A stretch of 44,491 nucleotides of DNA, taken from positions 1-44,491 of the forward strand of contig NZ_JAMBPQ010000052.1 of the NCBI RefSeq assembly GCF_024206495.1, in the 5' to 3' direction. Shown here piece after piece: positions 7,516 through 14,167 of this stretch. The DNA is from Paraburkholderia sp. CNPSo 3272. Lineage in GTDB: Bacteria; Pseudomonadota; Gammaproteobacteria; Burkholderiales; Burkholderiaceae. The notes below the pieces were generated by a model, which saw only the letters and a program-made list of their open reading frames with translations, ran no database searches and was not told the origin of the DNA. The position numbers and the translations under genes are program-made. Every line of letters begins with the position of its first letter. Positions within the stretch are counted from its first letter, which is position 1.

Positions 7516-9507
7516 ATGGCAGAGGCCACTATGCCCAAAGCCGACGTGACTGCGGCAGCCCCCGAATGGCCCTGTCCGAAGGGCGAGCCGGCTGAGTACT
7601 TTGTGCCGCCGAAGTGCGGCGAGCCGAATGTGTTCGAGATTGGGCTAGTGCTGGGTGGTACGGTCTCTGCAGGCACATTCACGGCAGGCGTGCTTGATTT
7701 TCTGTTCGAAGCGCTGGACGAGTGGGACAAAGCGCGGATGGAGGCGGTCAAGGACGCCCGCGGCGCTGTACCGGGTCACCGCGTCCGCATCCGCATCATT
7801 ACGGGTGCCTCCGGCGGAGGCATCAATGCCATTCTGGCGGCGCGGGCGCTCAGTTTCCGCTTCCCGCACGTGAGAGAGGGCGTGCAGGAGTCGAATCCTT
7901 CTCCCAACCCTTTCTACCAGGTGTGGGTCAACGATATCGACATCCAGAAACTGCTGGACACGTCTGATCTTGGTTCGTCCGGGCATAAGGGCAGCGCTAT
8001 CATTTCACTCCTCAACGGCGGCGTGCTTTCGCAGATCGCGCAGGACACTCTCGGTTCCACGCCGGCCGCCGCAGGGGGCGAGCCGGACGCGGGCTATCCC
8101 GCCCTGGCGCTGCGAGCGGCGGGCATCAAGGACGTGTTCGCGAGGAGTTGGGTCTATAACCCGTTGGCCGTTGTCGTCACGCACACCAACCTGAGCGGTG
8201 TCCCGTATTCGCAGATGTTCCGCAGCGACGCGGCGGGCGCCTCAGCGGAATATTTCACCAACCATGCCGACTACGTCCGATTGTATTTCGGCTATTGCGT
8301 GGGCGAAAACGGCCCTGCTATCGACCCGAAAACCCATTATCTGCCGGACTCCAAATACGTGGGCTCCCCGCAAACGTACACGCTGGGCACGGCCTACTTG
8401 CCAGAGCAATTGAAGGGATGCACGGCGGCAGACTGGCCGGCGCTCGCACAAAACGTCCTGGGGACTTCGGCATTTCCGATTGGCTTTCCGGCACGCGTGG
8501 TGGCGCGCCACGCAAACGACTATGCGTACCGTTTCGTCTGGGACCCGATAGACGGGAAATATCATTGGATCGCGCCGTTATGGCCGAAGGTTGCGCCCAG
8601 CGGTCTGAACCTGGACACCTATCAATTCCTGTCGCTCGATGGTGGATGCACGGACAACGAGCCCATCATGCTGGCCACACAGGTCCTGGAAGGACTGGAG
8701 CGGGCGGGCAATCACCATAGCGTGGCCGCCGCGGATAAGGCGGACCGCGCCGTGGTGCTCGTGGACCCACTGTGCGACCCGCTCCCTGAGCTTTTGAAAC
8801 CCCAGGCGACGGCCCTGGTGTCGCTCCTGTCGCCCACGCTGCAGATGTTCATCCGCTCCAATCGCTTTGCGACGGCGGACATGACCGGCTTTCTGCGCAG
8901 CGACGTGTACAACCGGTTCCTTGTCGCGCCAAAGCGGTGGCCGCGCAAAGAGGAGGGCGCCGCCGCATCTGTACTCGTAGGCGGCGAAGCGCTATGCGCC
9001 GGTGGCCTCGGGGCGTTCATGGGCTTTTTCCACAAAAAATTCAGAGAGCACGATTTCATGCTCGGCCGTCGCAATTGTCAGGCATTCCTCGCCGGGACGT
9101 TCACGCTCTCCCCCGAGAACCGAGTTTTCATAAACGGGGAAATACCCACGCTGCCTGCGAACTGGTCCGGGCCCAGGCCGCCGGAACCCACGCTGGAATG
9201 CCCGATCATCCCGTTGTACGGCAGCGCCGCCGAAGTTCAGGACCAGCCCAAATGGCCCGTAGACGAGTTCAAGCCCAAAAGCATCGAGGGGCTCCTGAAA
9301 AAGCGCGTAGAAGCCATGCTTTCCCACCTCGGCGATTACCTGCACATCGGAAAAATGGGTGAAGCCCTGGTCGCCATCGTCGATCTGCTCGTCATCGCAC
9401 CGCAGATCACGAAGAAAATTCTCGCCATCGTGAGCGCCGAACTCGTTCGCCAGAGACTGCTCGATCCGGCCGATGCGGTTCCCAATGGCGATGATCCGAT
9501 GCCGTAA
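7516..9507 (+). CDS. Patatin-like phospholipase family protein
   Basis: A 663-aa protein with a patatin-type serine lipase fold. Patatins use a Ser-Asp dyad to hydrolyse acyl esters of lipids. The ATG at 7516 is chosen for CAGGAGAC just before it. The glycine-rich oxyanion segment appears as LGGTVSAGTFTAGVLDF (from about residue 49). The nucleophile elbow is GASGG (Ser99), and the Asp lies in LSLDGGCTDNEP (Asp375). No signal peptide is visible, so it is probably cytosolic or exported by a non-Sec route. At 663 aa it is about twice the length of simple patatins, with a long insert between Ser and Asp and an extra C-terminal region after 450. It is preceded by decayed DNA, and an IS6 element starts 18 bases past its stop. 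Substrate and role are unknown. Confidence 0.85.
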   Translation: MAEATMPKADVTAAAPEWPCPKGEPAEYFVPPKCGEPNVFEIGLVLGGTVSAGTFTAGVLDFLFEALDEWDKARMEAVKDARGAVPGHRVRIRIITGASGGGINAILAARALSFRFPHVREGVQESNPSPNPFYQVWVNDIDIQKLLDTSDLGSSGHKGSAIISLLNGGVLSQIAQDTLGSTPAAAGGEPDAGYPALALRAAGIKDVFARSWVYNPLAVVVTHTNLSGVPYSQMFRSDAAGASAEYFTNHADYVRLYFGYCVGENGPAIDPKTHYLPDSKYVGSPQTYTLGTAYLPEQLKGCTAADWPALAQNVLGTSAFPIGFPARVVARHANDYAYRFVWDPIDGKYHWIAPLWPKVAPSGLNLDTYQFLSLDGGCTDNEPIMLATQVLEGLERAGNHHSVAAADKADRAVVLVDPLCDPLPELLKPQATALVSLLSPTLQMFIRSNRFATADMTGFLRSDVYNRFLVAPKRWPRKEEGAAASVLVGGEALCAGGLGAFMGFFHKKFREHDFMLGRRNCQAFLAGTFTLSPENRVFINGEIPTLPANWSGPRPPEPTLECPIIPLYGSAAEVQDQPKWPVDEFKPKSIEGLLKKRVEAMLSHLGDYLHIGKMGEALVAIVDLLVIAPQITKKILAIVSAELVRQRLLDPADAVPNGDDPMP

Positions 9508-9525
9508 AGCGAATGGGAGTGACAC

Positions 9526-10362
9526 GGCTCTGGTGCAAATAGGCGCTGCGGTAGATTATTTCTTAGAGGTAAGGATGCCTTATTGAATTGAAAGAACTGC
9601 ATTCCAGACCGCAGGCGCAGCGCAATTCTTGAGGCCGAGCTTCGCGAGGTTGAACTGGGCTTTGCGAATCCGTTGCATCAATTCGATGCCGGACAACGTG
9701 ATCGCTGCACTCCTGAAACGTTTGAAACCGAGCATGACATTTGTCCGGGACTTGATGTTGCGATGGTCCGGCTCGATGAGATTATTGAGATATTTCGAGG
9801 ATCGAACCTGTGTGTCTTCAGGCAGCAGGCCGTCTTCCTTCATCTCACGCACCGCGCGTTGTGAAGCGGCATAGCCATCCAGCGTGATGGTCTTCGGCGG
9901 CCGGCCCTGTTTGAGGGCTTTCCGGAAAAACGCCTTGGCCGCCTTGACGTCGCGCTTCGCACGGAGCATGAAGTCAACTGTCTGGCCGGTCCGATCCACC
10001 GCCCGGTAGAGATAAACCCACCTGCCGCGGATCTTCAGGTACGTTTCATCGACACGCCACGACTGGCCCGTGGGCGTAGCGAGACGGTTCCAGCGTTTGA
10101 CGAACTCCGGCGCATAACGTCGCACCCAGCGCAGGATCGTCGTGTGGGCCAGCGACAGACCCCGTTCCGCCATCATTTCCACAAGATCGCGCAGACTGAG
10201 CTTGTAGCGCAAGTACCAGCGAACACACAGAATGGTCACCTCGCGGTCGAAGTGACGGCCTGCGAACAGTTCCTCCAGGCTCTTCGGCTTGCTCATCGTC
10301 GGCTCTCTATTCGTTCAGCCCGACACTCTAACCGATTCGCCCGCGCCATTTGCACCAGAGCC
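9526..10362. mobile_element. IS6-family insertion sequence (complete, 837 bp)
   Basis: The element is bounded by a perfect 15-bp terminal inverted repeat: GGCTCTGGTGCAAAT (9526-9540) and ATTTGCACCAGAGCC (10348-10362). It carries one DDE transposase on the minus strand. IS6 elements usually make 8-bp target duplications, but the flanks differ (AGTGACAC on the left, AACTGGCC on the right). This copy therefore probably arose through a cointegrate or recombination event that removed the matching flank. Confidence 0.92.
9580..10296 (-). CDS. IS6-family transposase (IS26-like DDE)
   Basis: A 238-aa DDE transposase that moves the surrounding IS by replicative transposition. The N-terminal helix-turn-helix region includes LSLRDLVEMMAERGLSLAHT. 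The catalytic acidic residues lie in WRVDETYLKIRGRW, ITLDGYAAS and NLIEPDHRNIK, the usual D-D-E spacing for IS6. The conserved YLYRAVDRTGQTVDF block and C-terminal GIELMQRIRKAQ are present. The length is normal for the family, and the frame is intact. It fills most of an 837-bp element. Confidence 0.95.
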   Translation of the reverse strand: MSKPKSLEELFAGRHFDREVTILCVRWYLRYKLSLRDLVEMMAERGLSLAHTTILRWVRRYAPEFVKRWNRLATPTGQSWRVDETYLKIRGRWVYLYRAVDRTGQTVDFMLRAKRDVKAAKAFFRKALKQGRPPKTITLDGYAASQRAVREMKEDGLLPEDTQVRSSKYLNNLIEPDHRNIKSRTNVMLGFKRFRSAAITLSGIELMQRIRKAQFNLAKLGLKNCAAPAVWNAVLSIQ

Positions 10363-10607
10363 AACTGGCCTAAGTCGCTCCTAAGGGGTGGACACGCCAC
10401 AGTCAGCACCTAGCGGTCCGACCGCGCAATTGCATCCATTAGCCGGTCGCTTTCTTCAGTTTTCTCGACTCCTGGCCGGACTCGACCCAGCCTTTGCATG
10501 TGGCGCTTTGCGTACTTCGCCCGCTTTCGTGGCGACGACGGTCACTGCGTGCGGGTTTCGCCGGCACTGGTAGTCGGCCGTACTTCCCGCAGGATGAACT
10601 CTGATTT
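10363..10607. other. Intergenic stretch right of IS6
   Basis: No supported gene. Short frames on both strands are arginine-rich and not family-like. It joins the IS6 right end to the control region of the sugar-acid cluster. Confidence 0.5.
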
Positions 10608-10622
10608 TGACCGAATCAGTCA
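10608..10622. promoter_or_regulatory. Operator-like palindrome, copy 1
   Basis: TGACCGAATCAGTCA is a near-perfect palindrome with 7-bp arms around a central A (one mismatched pair). It matches copy 2 at 10786-10800 in 14 of 15 positions. Such paired sites suggest a dimeric repressor or activator that controls the porin-led cluster. The DeoR-type regulator inside the cluster is one candidate. Confidence 0.55.
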
Positions 10623-10672
10623 CTTTTGTGTCTCCACCAATTCCTCCGACCATATTAAACGCTCAGTTCAAT

Positions 10673-10701
10673 CAAAAATGTGGGGTTTCCCCTCATTTTT
10701 G
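10673..10701. terminator. Long hairpin between the two operator-like sites
   Basis: CAAAAATGTGGGG (10673-10685) and CCCCTCATTTTTG (10689-10701) form a 13-bp stem with a single mismatch and a TTT loop. G/C pairs lie next to the loop and A/T pairs at the base. The A and T runs at the base give it the look of a bidirectional intrinsic terminator that shields the cluster, but it could also be a protein-binding palindrome. No convergent gene ends here. Confidence 0.45.
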
Positions 10702-10785
10702 TGCGCGATTCGATTACATAGAATGCACACAACGGTCACTAAAGACAAGTTGACGCCCTCAGCAGCAACATCAGGACGCGAAATC

Positions 10786-10800
10786 TGACCGAATCGGTCA
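10786..10800. promoter_or_regulatory. Operator-like palindrome, copy 2
   Basis: TGACCGAATCGGTCA is a perfect 7-bp-arm palindrome around a central A. It ends 26 bases before the porin start codon, a position that suits a repressor blocking transcription or an early elongation step. Its centre is 178 bp from copy 1, which would allow DNA looping. Confidence 0.6.
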
Positions 10801-10826
10801 AAGCAGTGGAGATTGGAGACAAATCG

Positions 10827-11978
10827 ATGAAAAGGTCTTTCGCGCTAGCGGGCATGTTGGGCGTCGCAGTGTCTGCCCATGCACAGAGCAACGTTACCCT
10901 CTACGGCCTGATAGATACTTCATTGATGTACACGAACAATCAGAAAGGCGGCACGAACTACCAGATGTCGAGTGGGGTCGAGTCTGGAAGCCGCTGGGGT
11001 ATGAAAGGCGCGGAGGACCTGGGCAATGGCCTGAAGGCAATCTTTCAGCTGGAGAACGGTTTCAGCAGCACGGCAGGCACGCTTGGACAGAACGGCCGTA
11101 TGTTCGGCCGGGCAGCCTATGTCGGTCTAACTTCGTCGAGTTTCGGAAGCTTCACGGCCGGGCGGCAGAACGAACCGTCTGCTGACTTCGTCGGGCCGCT
11201 CGTGGCCTCGAACCAATGGGCGGGCGGTATCGGCGCGCATCCCGGCAACACGGACAACCTTTACGTCAATTCGCGGATTAGCAATAGCATCAAGTATCTG
11301 AGTCAGGACTATGGTGGTTTCCGCATCGGCGGTCTGTTCAGCCTGGGCGGTACAGCGGGCAACTTCAGCAATAACCGTATCTGGAGTGTCGCCGCAGGCT
11401 ACAACCATGGACCCTTCGCACTGGGTGCGTCGTACATCAACACCGCTCAACCGAACACCGCCCTGTGGGACGGTACAGCAGGCGCCGCAGCCATCTCGCC
11501 CAACAACACGCCTATCTACTCGGGATATGCGTCCGCGCGTACGTTAAGCGTCGCATCAGTCGCTGCCAACTACACCCTGGGCTCGGCAAAGTTCGGGCTG
11601 GTCTATTCCAACTCGAATTTCGGCGAGCTTGGTTCGCCTGCCGCTTCCGCGCCCATCGCCCGATACAAGGGCGCGACAGTCGTGTTCGACAACTACGAAG
11701 CGAACTTCAACTATCAGGTGACGCCCGCACTCCTGCTCGGCGTAGCCTACGACTACACCCACACACGCGGTGCAGGTGATGCGCACTACAACCAGGCAAA
11801 CGTCGGTGCAGATTATTTCCTGTCGAAGCGTACCGACGTCTATCTGACTGCTGCCTATCAGCATGCGAGCGGCATCGACTCCACGGGCAAGGCGGCTGTG
11901 GCCGCGCTGTGGCCAGTGACCGCATCGAGCAATTCGCACCAGATTGTCACGGCGTTGGGGTTGCGTCACCGGTTCTAA
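10827..11978 (+). CDS. Gram-negative porin leading the sugar-acid cluster
   Basis: A 383-aa outer-membrane porin. The ATG at 10827 is chosen because TTGGAGAC lies at 10813-10820 and the resulting N-terminus is a normal signal peptide ending SAHA before QSNVTLYGLID. The conserved RWGMKGAEDLG and FGRAAYVGL blocks are present, and the chain ends GLRHRF with the terminal Phe required for barrel assembly. It is the first gene of a plus-strand run of 12. Upstream lie two operator-like palindromes. It probably admits the sugar acid used by the cluster. It is distinct in sequence from the porin at 1571. Confidence 0.9.
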   Translation: MKRSFALAGMLGVAVSAHAQSNVTLYGLIDTSLMYTNNQKGGTNYQMSSGVESGSRWGMKGAEDLGNGLKAIFQLENGFSSTAGTLGQNGRMFGRAAYVGLTSSSFGSFTAGRQNEPSADFVGPLVASNQWAGGIGAHPGNTDNLYVNSRISNSIKYLSQDYGGFRIGGLFSLGGTAGNFSNNRIWSVAAGYNHGPFALGASYINTAQPNTALWDGTAGAAAISPNNTPIYSGYASARTLSVASVAANYTLGSAKFGLVYSNSNFGELGSPAASAPIARYKGATVVFDNYEANFNYQVTPALLLGVAYDYTHTRGAGDAHYNQANVGADYFLSKRTDVYLTAAYQHASGIDSTGKAAVAALWPVTASSNSHQIVTALGLRHRF

Positions 11979-12062
11979 TCAGTGCGGCGGCCTGCCTGGC
12001 GCGGCCGGCGCTACGAAGGGCTGCACAAGCGCTGCCCTGCAACCAAATTGGAGAGTCCGAGC

Positions 12063-12950
12063 ATGTCAGTCACTTTCAAGGGAATTGTTCCCGCCCTTAT
12101 CACTCCCATGACCGCGGCCGAGGAAGTCGATGAAGCCGGTCTGCGAACACTTATCGAACGTCTAATCGGCGCGGGTGTGCACGGTCTCTTCGTGCTCGGC
12201 ACGAACGGTGAATTCATTGGGCTGTCCGAAGCGGAAAAGCTTCGCATTGCGGCCATCGCCGTCGACCAGGCGCGCGGGCGGGTTCCGGTCATCGCAGGTA
12301 CGGGCGCTTACGCAACGCGCGACGTAATCGAACTCAACCGCAAGATGCAGGACACAGGCGTCGATGCCGTGTCCGTCATCACGCCATATTTCAATGGCGC
12401 GACCCAGCAGGAACTGTTTACACACTATGAGCGCATCGCACGAGGCACGTCGCTGCCAGTGATGCTCTACACGATTCCGGCCAAGGCAGGCATCACGCTA
12501 AACGTCGATACGGTGCGCCGACTCTCGGAGATTCCGAATATCCGCGGCATCAAGGACAGCGGCGGCGATTTCGACCGCCTGCTCCAGCTGATTAACCTGC
12601 GTCGCGACGATTTCGCCGTATTTACTGGCACCGATTCGATGATTCTCTGGACCCTGATTGCTGGCGGTGACGGCGCAGTCGCGGCAACGACCAACGCGGT
12701 CCCCAGTGTCGTGATGTCTATCTGGAACAGCTTCCAGGCTGGCGACATCGAATCCGCCCGTCGCGCGCAGGAATCATTGCGCGCGCTGCGCGACGCCTTC
12801 GCACTCGGCACGATGCCTGTCGTATTGAAGACAGCAGCAACGATGCTCGGCATGCCCGCGGGCCCTGCGCGCTCACCCGCGCAGCCGCTCGACGATGCGA
12901 CGCGCGAGCGGCTCGCAAAAGCCCTCGCGATTTATCCGCGCGCTGACTGA
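12063..12950 (+). CDS. Dihydrodipicolinate synthase (DapA) family aldolase or dehydratase
   Basis: A 295-aa class I TIM-barrel enzyme of the DapA/NanA family, which forms a Schiff base between a lysine and a 2-oxo acid to cleave, join or dehydrate it. The ATG at 12063 follows TTGGAGAG. The proton-relay Tyr136 (LYTIPAKAG) and Schiff-base Lys164 (GIKDSGGDF) match the family positions. The N-terminal GIVPALITPM and GTNGEF blocks are typical. In place of the substrate-carboxylate TT pair the sequence reads GTNGE, as in many non-biosynthetic members. Its position between a porin and an Fe-alcohol dehydrogenase in a sugar-acid cluster argues for catabolism of a 2-oxo-3-deoxy acid and against lysine synthesis. 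The substrate is unknown. Confidence 0.85.
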   Translation: MSVTFKGIVPALITPMTAAEEVDEAGLRTLIERLIGAGVHGLFVLGTNGEFIGLSEAEKLRIAAIAVDQARGRVPVIAGTGAYATRDVIELNRKMQDTGVDAVSVITPYFNGATQQELFTHYERIARGTSLPVMLYTIPAKAGITLNVDTVRRLSEIPNIRGIKDSGGDFDRLLQLINLRRDDFAVFTGTDSMILWTLIAGGDGAVAATTNAVPSVVMSIWNSFQAGDIESARRAQESLRALRDAFALGTMPVVLKTAATMLGMPAGPARSPAQPLDDATRERLAKALAIYPRAD

Positions 12951-12997
12951 GCACACGCTCGCATCGACTAACCGTTTGAGAGACACAGAGACTCGAC

Positions 12998-14167
12998 ATG
13001 GACACCGCTTACCATTTCCAGGGCGTCAAGCACATCGTGCACGGGCCCAACAGCCTGGACCAGTTGCCGGAGAAGCTCGCGCTGCTTGACAAGCCGATTC
13101 GCCGCATTGCATTCATCACGCAGCCAGTCATGGAAGAGAACGGCGTGGCGGGTCGCGTCGTCGCAGGGCTCAAGGCAAAGGACATCGAAACGCTGATTGT
13201 GCGAGACGTGCAGCCGGAACCTACGATTGAAAATGTCGAGTCGGTCTATCGTGAACAGATTGAGCCGTTCGCCCCCGACGCCGTGCTGTCAATTGGTGGC
13301 GGCAGCGTGCTGGACGCAGCAAAGCTTTTTGCCGTACGGCTCACGAACCAGCAACCATTGCGCGAATGGCTGGGCATTGATTTGATTCCGGCGCCAGGCG
13401 TTCCGCTGGTTCTGGTGCCCACGACGGCAGGTACAGGTTCCGAAGTCACCCCGAACGCCATCGTTACGCTTCCCGATGAGGAGCTGAAGGTTGGCATCGT
13501 CAGTCGCCACCTGCTGCCCCAGCTCATCATTCTGGACGCAACGCTGACTCTGGACCTGCCGAAGCCGATTACGGCGGCCACAGGTATGGATGCCTTCATC
13601 CACTCGCTCGAATCGTATATCTCGACCAAGGCGAATCCCATCAGCGACATGTTCGCCATGGAGTCGATGCGCTTGATTGGCGCGAACCTTGTTGAAGCTT
13701 ACGAAAACGGACAGTCGCTCAAAGCCCGCGAAGCGATGCTGCTCGGCTCGATGTATGGGGGGCTGGCGCTGACCGCGGCCGGTACCGCGGCAGTGCACGC
13801 ACTGGCTTATCCACTCGGAGGCATGTTCAATATCACGCACGGCGTCGCCAACTCCATGCTGCTGCCACATGTCATGGCCTTCAACCTGGACGCAGTCGTA
13901 GACCGTCTTTCCAACGTCGCGCGCGCCCTTGAGCTTGCGCAGCACGACGACAGTGACGAAGCGGCAGCCGACAAACTGCTCGCGCGCATTCACGAATGGA
14001 CCGCGGCCATCGCTATCCCTCAGGATCTGCGCGTCTTCGGCGTCTCGGTAGACCATCTCGACGCGCTCGCGGTTGCGGCCTCCAAGGTGAAGCGTCTGCT
14101 CGGCAACAATCCCAAGCCTTTGAGTCTTGACGACATCAAGGCAATTTATAGCCGTCTGCTGCCATGA
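12998..14167 (+). CDS. Iron-containing alcohol dehydrogenase
   Basis: A 389-aa group III (Fe-ADH) dehydrogenase that oxidises an alcohol, or reduces a carbonyl, with NAD(P). The nucleotide-binding SIGGGSVLDAAK block and PTTAGTGSEVT are in place. The metal ligands can be read as Asp198 and His202 (TGMDAFIH), His267 (HALAYPLGG) and His281 (NITHGVAN), a complete set. The stop codon overlaps the next start (ATGA at 14164-14167), so its translation is coupled to that of the kinase-dehydrogenase fusion. It probably acts on a hydroxyl of the sugar acid or on an aldehyde product of the DapA-family enzyme. The substrate cannot be read. Confidence 0.88.
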   Translation: MDTAYHFQGVKHIVHGPNSLDQLPEKLALLDKPIRRIAFITQPVMEENGVAGRVVAGLKAKDIETLIVRDVQPEPTIENVESVYREQIEPFAPDAVLSIGGGSVLDAAKLFAVRLTNQQPLREWLGIDLIPAPGVPLVLVPTTAGTGSEVTPNAIVTLPDEELKVGIVSRHLLPQLIILDATLTLDLPKPITAATGMDAFIHSLESYISTKANPISDMFAMESMRLIGANLVEAYENGQSLKAREAMLLGSMYGGLALTAAGTAAVHALAYPLGGMFNITHGVANSMLLPHVMAFNLDAVVDRLSNVARALELAQHDDSDEAAADKLLARIHEWTAAIAIPQDLRVFGVSVDHLDALAVAASKVKRLLGNNPKPLSLDDIKAIYSRLLP

